NCBI RefSeq assembly: GCF_003955715.1
Contig: NZ_CP034463.1
Coordinates: 6,572,001 to 6,636,000 of the forward strand
Source: Streptomyces aquilus
GTDB lineage: Bacteria > Actinomycetota > Actinomycetes > Streptomycetales > Streptomycetaceae
Direction: 5' to 3'
DNA length: 64,000 bases
Positions 34,361 to 41,315 of this stretch are shown here, piece after piece. The notes beneath the pieces were generated by a model. It saw nothing but the letters and a program-made list of their open reading frames with translations. It did not search any database and was not told the DNA's origin. The translations under genes and the position numbers were made by a program. Every line of letters starts with the position of its first letter. Position 1 is the stretch's first letter.

Positions 34361-34376
34361 GTTAACCCACGTTAAC
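34361..34376. promoter_or_regulatory. GTTAAC-n4-GTTAAC operator before enoyl-CoA hydratase
   Basis: Two self-palindromic GTTAAC hexamers spaced by CCAC form a 16-bp dyad 11 bases before the start codon, overlapping the region just upstream of the GGAGGG ribosome site. Rare AT-rich composition for this genome supports a bound regulator. Confidence 0.6.
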
Positions 34377-34387
34377 TGGAGGGTGTC

Positions 34388-35182
34388 ATGAGCGAGGAAC
34401 GGTACGGGGAGTTCGTGCTGGTGCGGCGGCACGGGCACGTCGCGGAACTCGCCCTGGACCGGCCGAAGGCCATGAACGCCGTGTCGACGGAGATGGCCCG
34501 CTCGGTCGCCGCCGCCTGCACCGCGCTGGGCGACGACCGGGACGTACGGGCCGTCGTGGTGACCTCGACCCACGAGCGGGCGTTCTGCGTCGGCGCCGAC
34601 CTGAAGGAGCGGAACTCCTTCACGGACGCCGATCTGGTCCGGCAGCGGCCCGTCGCGCGCGGCGCCTACACCGGCGTGCTGGAACTCCCCGTACCGACCA
34701 TCGCCGCCGTCCACGGCTTCGCCCTCGGTGGCGGGTTCGAGCTGGCCCTGTCCTGCGACCTGATCGTGGCCGACGCGACGGCCGTCGTGGGCCTGCCCGA
34801 GGTGTCGGTGGGGGTGATTCCCGGCGGTGGCGGCACACAGCTGCTCCCACGCCGAGTGGGCGCGGCCCGAGCGGCGGAGCTCATCTTCACGGCACGGCGG
34901 GTGGAGGCGTCGGAGGCAAGGGACTTGGGCCTGGTGGACGTCCTGGTGGAGGCGGGCCAGGACAGGGACGAGGCCCTGGCGATGGGCGCCAGGATCGCCG
35001 CCAACTCGCCGGTGGGACTGAGGGCGGCGAAGAGGGCCCTGCGGCTCGGACACGGCCTGGACTTGAGGGCAGGCCTGGAGGTCGAGGACGCGGCCTGGCG
35101 CTCGGTGGCGTTCTCGGGGGACAGAGCGGAGGGCGTGGCGGCTTTCAATGAGAAGCGGCCCCCGGAATGGCCGGGCGAGTAG
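34388..35182 (+). CDS. Enoyl-CoA hydratase/isomerase (crotonase) family enzyme
   Basis: 264 aa from ATG 34388 (GGAGGG). Crotonase fold: VAELALDRPKAMNAVS, FCVGADLKER (oxyanion hole), AVHGFALGGGFELALSCD (second oxyanion Gly), and VGVIPGGGGTQLLPRRVG. The catalytic Glu pair position is partially kept (LGGGFELA; PEVSVGV). Hydrates trans-2-enoyl-CoA or rearranges related acyl-CoAs in fatty-acid or aromatic degradation. Stands alone, preceded by the GTTAAC dyad. Confidence 0.9.
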   Translation: MSEERYGEFVLVRRHGHVAELALDRPKAMNAVSTEMARSVAAACTALGDDRDVRAVVVTSTHERAFCVGADLKERNSFTDADLVRQRPVARGAYTGVLELPVPTIAAVHGFALGGGFELALSCDLIVADATAVVGLPEVSVGVIPGGGGTQLLPRRVGAARAAELIFTARRVEASEARDLGLVDVLVEAGQDRDEALAMGARIAANSPVGLRAAKRALRLGHGLDLRAGLEVEDAAWRSVAFSGDRAEGVAAFNEKRPPEWPGE

Positions 35183-35190
35183 AGATACCC

Positions 35191-35250
35191 AGGGGCGCGG
35201 GGAACTGCGCGACCAGCCCCCGCACACCCGCACGCGCCGCACAACCAGCC
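35191..35250. repeat. Streptomyces intergenic repeat, inverted copy 3
   Basis: AGGGGCGCGGGGAACTGCGC, then GACCAGCCCCCGCACACCC: the reverse complement of the copies at 22034 and 33474. Falls between the hydratase and the GGDEF gene. Confidence 0.75.
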
Positions 35251-35315
35251 ACCCCCGTCACCCTTGGCGCCCCTCCAACACCGCTTATCCCCCAAAACCT
35301 CCCTAACCTGGAGCA

Positions 35316-36470
35316 ATGGCGGAGGACACGCGGCTCACGGCAGTCGTCGCGCTGGCGCAAGGCATGGCCGCGGCCCACGGCTCACGCGAGGCCTGGCGCG
35401 CGGCAGCGACCGGCGCCTGCCGCGCCCTGAGCGGCAGCTTCGCCGCCCTGTCGGTGTGGGAGCGCGAGCTGGGGCGGCTCCGCGTCCTGGTCAACGTCGG
35501 GGACCGCGCGCCCGACGAGGACGAGTTCCCCGACGCCGAGGCCTACCCCGTGCACCAGTTCCCGGAGATCACCGAGTTCCTGCACGAGCGGTGGGCGGGC
35601 GGCGGGGAGCCCAACGCGTGGGTGGAGACCGCCGAGGGGCCCGCCGCGGGGCGCCGTCCCGGGTACGTCCATCAGCGCGTCGCCGCCCTCCGCAGGAGAG
35701 GGCGCGGCTGCTGTGTCGTCGCGCCGATCGTGCTGAACGGCCGTGCCTGGGGCGAGCTGTACGTGGCGCGGGCGGCCGGTGACCCCGTCTTCGACCGGGC
35801 CGACGCCGACTTCGCCACCGTGCTGGCCGCCGTCGTCGCGGCCGGGATCGCGCAGGCCGAGCGCCTTGAGGAGGCGCGCCGGCTGGCGTTCACCGACGCC
35901 CTCACCGGGCTCGCCAACCGCCGTGCCGTCGACGTACGGCTCGACGAGGCCGTCGAGCGGCACAAGCGGGAGGGTGTGGTCGTCAGCCTCGTCGTGTGCG
36001 ACCTCAACGGGCTCAAGCGGGTCAACGACACCCTCGGGCACGCCGTCGGCGACCGGCTGCTGGAACGGTTCGGCTCCGTGCTGTCGCTGTGCGGGGCGAT
36101 GCTGCCGGGGGCGCTGGCCGCGCGGCTCGGGGGTGACGAGTTCTGTCTGCTCGCGGTCGGGCCGGCCGCCGACGAGGTCGTCAAGGCGGCCGACGAACTC
36201 TGCCGACGGGCCGCCGAGTTGGAGCTGGGGGAGGGGGTGGCCTGCGGGGTCGCCTCCACCGAGGACCCCATCGGGCCGGTGCGCTCGGCCCGGCGGCTGT
36301 TCCGGCTGGCCGACGCGGCCCAGTACCGCGCCAAGGCCGAGCGGGCCGCCCAGCCGGTCGTCGCGGGGCGGGAAGGGCCGGACGACCCCGTCGTACGGCT
36401 CGCGGACGCGCCCTCGGGGGAGCGGGAGGCGCACGGGGAGCGCCGCCGGTTCCGGGGGCGCCGACTGTGA
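35316..36470 (+). CDS. Diguanylate cyclase with N-terminal GAF-like domain
   Basis: 384 aa. N-terminal about 170 residues look like a GAF sensor (CRALSGSFAALSVWERELG... GRAWGELYVAR). Then a GGDEF domain: DALTGLANRRAVDVRL, VCDLNGLKRVNDTLGHAVGD and RLGGDEF with the signature at residues 272-276. The product-binding RxxD inhibitory site five residues before the signature is missing (the segment reads GALAARL). Makes c-di-GMP, which controls Streptomyces development through BldD. Corresponds by position to SCO4931. No EAL domain, no TM helix. Confidence 0.87.
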   Translation: MAEDTRLTAVVALAQGMAAAHGSREAWRAAATGACRALSGSFAALSVWERELGRLRVLVNVGDRAPDEDEFPDAEAYPVHQFPEITEFLHERWAGGGEPNAWVETAEGPAAGRRPGYVHQRVAALRRRGRGCCVVAPIVLNGRAWGELYVARAAGDPVFDRADADFATVLAAVVAAGIAQAERLEEARRLAFTDALTGLANRRAVDVRLDEAVERHKREGVVVSLVVCDLNGLKRVNDTLGHAVGDRLLERFGSVLSLCGAMLPGALAARLGGDEFCLLAVGPAADEVVKAADELCRRAAELELGEGVACGVASTEDPIGPVRSARRLFRLADAAQYRAKAERAAQPVVAGREGPDDPVVRLADAPSGEREAHGERRRFRGRRL

Positions 36471-36543
36471 CGTACGCACAAGTAAGGGGCGAACCCCGCC
36501 CCCACTCGTGACATCTCCGTCTTCACTGCGTACGCTCCTGAAT

Positions 36544-38088
36544 ATGGATATGCACACTGTGGTGGTGGGGACGTCCGGGGTGACCGCGTCCGACGTCCTC
36601 GCCGTGGCGCGCGACGGCGCCCGGGTCGAGCTCTCCGCGGAGGCGGTCGCGGCCCTCGCCGCCGCCCGCGAGATCGTGGACGCGCTGGCCGCCAAGCCCG
36701 ACCCGGTCTACGGCGTCAGCACCGGCTTCGGCGCCCTGGCGACCCGGCACATCAGCACCGAGCTCCGTGCTCAGCTCCAGCGCAACATCGTCCGCTCGCA
36801 CGCCGCCGGCATGGGGCCGCGCGTCGAGCGGGAGGTCGTACGGGCCCTGATGTTCCTGCGGCTCAAGACCGTCTGCTCGGGACACACCGGTGTGCGGCCC
36901 GAGGTCGCGCAGACCATGGCCGACGTGCTGAACGCCGGGATCACCCCGGTCGTGCACGAGTACGGCTCCCTCGGCTGCTCCGGCGACCTCGCGCCGCTCT
37001 CCCACTGCGCCCTGACGCTGATGGGCGAGGGCGACGCCGAGGGTCCGGACGGGGTCGTGCGGCCCGCCGGTGAGCTGCTCGCCGAGCACGGCATCGCGCC
37101 CGTCGAGCTGAAGGAGAAGGAGGGCCTCGCGCTCCTCAACGGCACCGACGGCATGCTCGGCATGCTGATCATGGCCCTCGCCGACCTCGACACGCTCTAC
37201 AAGTCGGCCGACATCACCGCCGCGCTGTCCCTGGAGGGCCTCCTCGGCACCGACAAGGTCCTCGCGCCCGAGCTGCACGCCATCCGCCCGCACCCGGGGC
37301 AGGCCGCCAGCGCCGCCAACATGCTCGCCGTACTGAAGGACTCCCAGCTCACCGGGCACCACCAGGACGACGCCCCGCGCGTCCAGGACGCCTACTCGGT
37401 GCGCTGCGCGCCGCAGGTCGCCGGTGCCGGACGCGACACCATGGCGCACGCGCGGCTCGTCGCCGAGCGGGAGCTGGCCGCCGCCGTCGACAACCCCGTC
37501 GTGCTGCCCGACGGGCGGGTCGAGTCCAACGGCAACTTCCATGGCGCGCCCGTCGCTTACGTCCTCGACTTCCTCGCCATCGCCGCCGCCGACCTCGCGT
37601 CCATCGCGGAACGGCGTACCGACCGGCTCCTCGACAAGAACCGGTCGCACGGGCTGCCGCCGTTCCTCGCCGACGACGCCGGTGTCGACTCCGGGCTGAT
37701 GATCGCCCAGTACACGCAGGCCGCGCTGGTGAGCGAACTGAAGCGGCTGGCCGTGCCGGCGTCGGCGGACTCCATCCCGTCCTCCGCCATGCAGGAGGAC
37801 CACGTCTCGATGGGCTGGTCGGCCGCGCGCAAGCTGCGCACCGCCGTCGACAACCTCACCCGGGTCGTCGCCGTCGAGCTGTACGCCGCCACACGCGCCG
37901 TCGAGCTGCGCGAGGGACTGACCCCGGCGCCGGCCTCGCGGGCCGTCATCGAGGCCGTCCGGAAGGCCGGCGTGCAGGGCCCGGGCCCCGACCGGTTCCT
38001 GGCGCCGGACCTGGCCGCGGCGGACGCGTTCGTGCGCAGTGGGCAGCTGGTGGCGGCGGCGGAGTCGGTGACGGGGCCGTTGCGGTAG
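36544..38088 (+). CDS. hutH: Histidine ammonia-lyase
   Basis: 514 aa from ATG 36544; no strong ribosome site, so a short leader is possible. Converts L-histidine to trans-urocanate plus ammonia, first step of histidine use. The MIO cofactor tripeptide is Cys145-Ser146-Gly147 in GSLGCSGDLAPLSH, where most lyases have Ala-Ser-Gly. Other active-site stretches are intact: YGVSTGFGALA, NGTDGMLGML, QDAYSVRCAPQV and ESNGNFHGAPV. The hut genes are scattered in Streptomyces, which fits its lone position. Confidence 0.95.
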   Translation: MDMHTVVVGTSGVTASDVLAVARDGARVELSAEAVAALAAAREIVDALAAKPDPVYGVSTGFGALATRHISTELRAQLQRNIVRSHAAGMGPRVEREVVRALMFLRLKTVCSGHTGVRPEVAQTMADVLNAGITPVVHEYGSLGCSGDLAPLSHCALTLMGEGDAEGPDGVVRPAGELLAEHGIAPVELKEKEGLALLNGTDGMLGMLIMALADLDTLYKSADITAALSLEGLLGTDKVLAPELHAIRPHPGQAASAANMLAVLKDSQLTGHHQDDAPRVQDAYSVRCAPQVAGAGRDTMAHARLVAERELAAAVDNPVVLPDGRVESNGNFHGAPVAYVLDFLAIAAADLASIAERRTDRLLDKNRSHGLPPFLADDAGVDSGLMIAQYTQAALVSELKRLAVPASADSIPSSAMQEDHVSMGWSAARKLRTAVDNLTRVVAVELYAATRAVELREGLTPAPASRAVIEAVRKAGVQGPGPDRFLAPDLAAADAFVRSGQLVAAAESVTGPLR

Positions 38089-38105
38089 TCGTACGCGTGC
38101 GAGAA

Positions 38106-38134
38106 GGGGCCCCGTCGCGCCGCGACGGGGCCCC
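38106..38134. terminator. Hairpin between hutH and lipoprotein gene
   Basis: Near-perfect palindrome GGGGCCCCGTCGCG with its complement to 38134; a realistic stem is about 11 bp with a small loop. Serves both convergent genes. Confidence 0.75.
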
Positions 38135-38147
38135 ACTGTCGTGCTGC

Positions 38148-38936
38148 CTACTTCAGCTTCGCGACCTGGGCCGTGACGAGCTCGGCCGGGATCTCGGTCT
38201 TGCCGCCCTTGCCCAGCGCGGCCAGGTTGACCGAGTAGAACGTGGCGACGGTGTTGCCCTTGCGGACCACCTCGGTGAGGAACGTGGCCGTGCCCTCGCC
38301 GTCCATGTCGACGTCCTCGGCGAACGCCACCGACTCGTCACCGGCGCCGGAGCTCTTCGCCGTGCTGACCTTGGTGACCTTGGAGCTCTCGTCCTCGGCC
38401 TTGAGGCCGTAGCCGCCGGAGCAGGCCGTCACACCGTCGGAGACGGCCTTGAGGGCCTTCTCGGCGCCGTCGCCGTCGTAGGAGGACAGGCCGACGAACG
38501 TGATGCTCACGTCGAAGGCGTTCTCGATGTCGGCGTCGGTCAGCTTCGACGGGTCCTTGGAGGCCGCCGAGGGCTTCGCGGTGAGGGTGTTGCTGGCGTT
38601 CGCGTCCGTGTCGCCCGGGGCCAGCGCGGCCGTGGCCCAGGCCAGCGGGTCGCAGGCCGCCTTGTCGGTCTTCACTTCGCTCTTGGACTTGGGGAGGGTG
38701 TCGTCGCCCGACTCGGCCTCGAAGTCCTTGACGTCGCCCTTGGCGAGCAGCAGCTTCTCCAGCTCGGCGGAGGTCAGCGCCTTCGCGGCCGGCGCCGACG
38801 AGGCGCCGGCGGACTCCTTGGTGTCGGTGCCCTTGGCGTCGTCCGAGCCGTTGTCGGAGCAGCCGGTGATGAGGGCGAGCGACAGCGCGCTCACTGCGAG
38901 CGTGGCGCCTATACGGGCCCCCGATGATCTCTTCAT
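38148..38936 (-). CDS. Lipoprotein of unknown function
   Basis: 262 aa. Signal MKRSSGARIGATLAVSALSLALITGC gives lipobox ITGC (Cys26). After an Asp/Ser/Lys-rich linker the mature domain has two Cys (AACDPLAW and TACSGGYGL) and a Lys-rich, alternating pattern that suggests a beta-rich periplasm-like fold. No known enzyme motif. Last residues NLAALGKGGKTEIPAELV. It shares the LADTG gene's direction but is separate by 42 bp. Confidence 0.75.
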   Translation of the reverse strand: MKRSSGARIGATLAVSALSLALITGCSDNGSDDAKGTDTKESAGASSAPAAKALTSAELEKLLLAKGDVKDFEAESGDDTLPKSKSEVKTDKAACDPLAWATAALAPGDTDANASNTLTAKPSAASKDPSKLTDADIENAFDVSITFVGLSSYDGDGAEKALKAVSDGVTACSGGYGLKAEDESSKVTKVSTAKSSGAGDESVAFAEDVDMDGEGTATFLTEVVRKGNTVATFYSVNLAALGKGGKTEIPAELVTAQVAKLK

Positions 38937-38978
38937 GAGCGGACTATGAGGTTTTGGTCAAACGTCCGTCAAGTCGAT

Positions 38979-39269
38979 TCAAAAACCGTGACGTTCCCGA
39001 CGTACCGAGTAAGTGACGAACCCGGCACCGAGCGCGAGGAACGCCGTGCCGCCGACCACGTACGGGGTCGTGTCGAAGCTTCCGGTGTCGGCGAGACGGG
39101 TGCCCTCGACGGTGTCCTGGGTGGTGACGGTGGTCACCCTGGCCTGCTGCGTGACCTGCGATCTCGCCGGTTCCTCCTGGGTCGCACCCGCGGACGGGAC
39201 GAACCACAGGGCGCACAGGAGCGTGCCTGCGGCGGTGGCGGTCAGCAACGGACGGCGAGCGGATGACAC
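38979..39269 (-). CDS. Sortase-anchored small surface peptide (LADTG)
   Basis: 96 aa from GTG 39269, with AAGGGG upstream. Signal peptide (MSSARRPLLTATAAGTLLCALWFVPSAGA), a short mature segment of Thr/Gln/Val, then LADTG at residues 59-63, a hydrophobic helix (VVGGTAFLALGAGFVTY) and a basic tail (RRERHGF). This is a complete cell-wall sorting signal of the LAxTG class used by Streptomyces class E sortases on chaplins. Only about 28 exposed residues remain, too few for a chaplin domain. No sortase gene in the window. Confidence 0.8.
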   Translation of the reverse strand: MSSARRPLLTATAAGTLLCALWFVPSAGATQEEPARSQVTQQARVTTVTTQDTVEGTRLADTGSFDTTPYVVGGTAFLALGAGFVTYSVRRERHGF

Positions 39270-39379
39270 GGAATATCGATCCCCTTGTGGCGCTGGCGAA
39301 TTGGCCGTGTGGGCCGATGTTAGTGAAAGGCGCGGGTCACGGGAAAGTCACGGGAGAAAAGGGCCGTACTCTCCGGTGC

Positions 39380-39724
39380 ATGAGCACTGAAGAGACTTCA
39401 CGGTTTGTGCGGCTTCGGGTGGAATTGGTGGTGGAGATCGATCACGAGGACGCCGTCGCCAAGGCCGCGCTGGAGCGGATCGCCGACGATCCCGAGATGC
39501 CGGCCGACGAGCAGGCGCACGCCGAGGCCGTTGTGACGGAAGACACCGCGGAGGCCCTCGCGTATCTCGTCGACCCGTTCGACCTGGTCAGCGAGGTGCC
39601 CGGGGTCGAACTCGTACAGGCCTCCTGGTCCAGCGAGCGGATCGACTACGACCCGGATTCGCCGGAGTGGGACCTCGACGAGGATGATGAGGAAGCGGAC
39701 GACGACGAAGAGGCGGTCGGCTGA
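39380..39724 (+). CDS. Acidic cytoplasmic protein, hypothetical
   Basis: 114 aa from ATG 39380; no clear ribosome site, so leaderless translation is possible. Rich in Asp and Glu throughout, with an extreme acidic C-terminus (DLDEDDEEADDDEEA). N-terminal RFVRLRVELVVEIDHEDAVAKAAL looks like one beta strand plus helix. No TM helix or signal. Divergent from the LADTG gene. Function not recognised. Confidence 0.72.
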   Translation: MSTEETSRFVRLRVELVVEIDHEDAVAKAALERIADDPEMPADEQAHAEAVVTEDTAEALAYLVDPFDLVSEVPGVELVQASWSSERIDYDPDSPEWDLDEDDEEADDDEEAVG

Positions 39725-39856
39725 GCGCTCTTGGGGAACTTGTGGCCCCGGGTGGCAACCGCCGTCCGGGGTTTCGTCGTCTCAGGGGGCGCACGGACCG
39801 AGCTGCGCACCACCCGTCACGGCGGACGTGGTGTGCCCCACACGTTCCGAGAATGT

Positions 39857-39883
39857 GGAACGGGACGAACCGGTCGTAGCGTT
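39857..39883 (+). promoter_or_regulatory. Candidate ECF-type promoter for the L,D-transpeptidase gene
   Basis: GGAAC (39857-39861), 19 bases, then GTT (39881-39883) resembles Streptomyces ECF promoters of the SigR/SigE class. GGAAC is also the right arm of a CGTTCC-n8-GGAACG dyad (39843-39862). Envelope-stress control of a cell-wall enzyme would make sense; spacing alone does not prove which sigma acts. Confidence 0.4.
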
Positions 39884-39988
39884 TAGGTTTCATTGACGGG
39901 GCTCCCGGGTTCGGCTTCGGGTACGACTTCCGGGTTCGACGGGGACTCTCGGCTCTTTGGGGAATCGGCAACGATGGAGAAGCGTGTG

Positions 39989-41239
39989 ATGACGGTCAGT
40001 AAGCGGCGCAGGGGCCTGGCGGTCGCGTCCGCACTGCTCGGCGGAGTGCTGGTGCTCTCGGCCTGTTCCGGTGGCGACGACGACGCCTCCGGCAGTGGCA
40101 GCAAGGACACCTCACAGGCCAAGGCCGACGAGGCCGCGGCCAAGAAGACGTCCGAGGCCGACATCAAGATCACGCCCAAGGACGGCTCCGAGAACGCCTC
40201 CATCAACAACTCCGCGGCCGTCACCGTGAGCAAGGGCACGCTCACGGACGTCAAGATGACCACCGCCGACGGCGCCGCGGTCAGCGGCGAGATATCCGCG
40301 GACAAGACCAGCTGGAAGCCCAGCGCCCAGCTGGAGCGGTCGACCACCTACAAGGTGAACGCGGAGGCGAAGGACTCCGAGGGCCGCATCGCCCACGAGA
40401 ACGCGTCCTTCACCACGGTCTCCCCGTCCAACAGCTTCCTCGGCTACTTCACGCCGGACGACGGCTCCACGGTCGGCGTCGGCATGCCGGTGTCGATCAA
40501 CTTCGACAAGGCCATCACCAACAAGGCGGCCGTCCAGAAGGGCATCACCGTCTCCTCCTCCAGCGGCCAGGAGGTCGTCGGGCACTGGTTCAACGCCAAC
40601 CGCCTCGACTTCCGCCCCGAGGACTACTGGACCGAGAACTCCACCGTCACGCTGAAGCTCGCGCTCGACGGTGTCGAGGGCGCGAACGGCGTCTACGGCG
40701 TCCAGCAGAAGACGGTCACCTTCAAGATCGGCCGCAACCAGATCAGTTACGTCGACGCGAAGACCAAGCAGATGAAGGTCACGCAGGACGGCAAGACGAT
40801 CAAGACGATCCCGATCTCCGCGGGCTCCCCCGAGAACAAGACGTACGAAGGCATCATGGTGATGTCGGAGAAGTTCAAGGAGACGCGCATGAACGGCGCG
40901 ACCGTGGGCTTCACCGACAACGACGGCAAGGGCGAGTACGACATCAAGGACGTGCCGCACGCCATCCGCCTCACCAACTCCGGCACCTTCGTGCACGGCA
41001 ACTACTGGGGCGCGAAGTCCATCTTCGGCAGCGTCAACACCAGCCACGGCTGCGTGGGCCTCTCCGACACCAAGGGCGCCAACGACAAGGGCACGGCCGG
41101 CTACTGGTTCTACAACAACTCGATCATCGGCGACGTCGTGATCGTCCAGAACACCGGCGACAAGACGGTGGCCCCGGACAACGGCCTCAACGGCTGGAAC
41201 CTGAGCTGGGCGGACTGGAAGGCGGGTTCGGCGGTCTGA
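39989..41239 (+). CDS. Lipoprotein L,D-transpeptidase (YkuD)
   Basis: 416 aa from ATG 39989 (GGAGAAG 6 bases upstream); ATG 39974 is possible. Lipobox LSAC in the signal peptide. Two Ig-like domains (about 55-150 and 155-260) precede the YkuD domain, with HAIRLTNSGTFVHGNYWG and the catalytic SHGCVGL (Cys355). The architecture equals mycobacterial Ldt enzymes that make 3-3 cross-links in peptidoglycan on the outer face of the membrane. Beta-lactam-insensitive class, inhibited by carbapenems. An ECF-like promoter lies upstream. Confidence 0.94.
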   Translation: MTVSKRRRGLAVASALLGGVLVLSACSGGDDDASGSGSKDTSQAKADEAAAKKTSEADIKITPKDGSENASINNSAAVTVSKGTLTDVKMTTADGAAVSGEISADKTSWKPSAQLERSTTYKVNAEAKDSEGRIAHENASFTTVSPSNSFLGYFTPDDGSTVGVGMPVSINFDKAITNKAAVQKGITVSSSSGQEVVGHWFNANRLDFRPEDYWTENSTVTLKLALDGVEGANGVYGVQQKTVTFKIGRNQISYVDAKTKQMKVTQDGKTIKTIPISAGSPENKTYEGIMVMSEKFKETRMNGATVGFTDNDGKGEYDIKDVPHAIRLTNSGTFVHGNYWGAKSIFGSVNTSHGCVGLSDTKGANDKGTAGYWFYNNSIIGDVVIVQNTGDKTVAPDNGLNGWNLSWADWKAGSAV

Positions 41240-41264
41240 CGCCGACACCTGCACGCCGCTGTGC

Positions 41265-41307
41265 GAAAGGCCCGCCGGAAGCTGGAGCAGCTTCCGGCGG
41301 GCCTTTC
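41265..41307. terminator. Very strong bidirectional terminator
   Basis: Perfect 20-bp arms (41265-41284 and 41288-41307) with GAG loop; the stem ends in AAAGG/CCTTT, giving a U-rich tail on each side. Between the convergent L,D-transpeptidase and S8 protease genes. Confidence 0.92.
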
Positions 41308-41315
41308 TCAGTGGG

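Noticed and set aside
35743..38088. 781-codon ORF extending hutH upstream into the GGDEF gene
   Set aside because: The upstream 267 codons are an out-of-frame read of the diguanylate cyclase; HutH family begins at the ATG at 36544.
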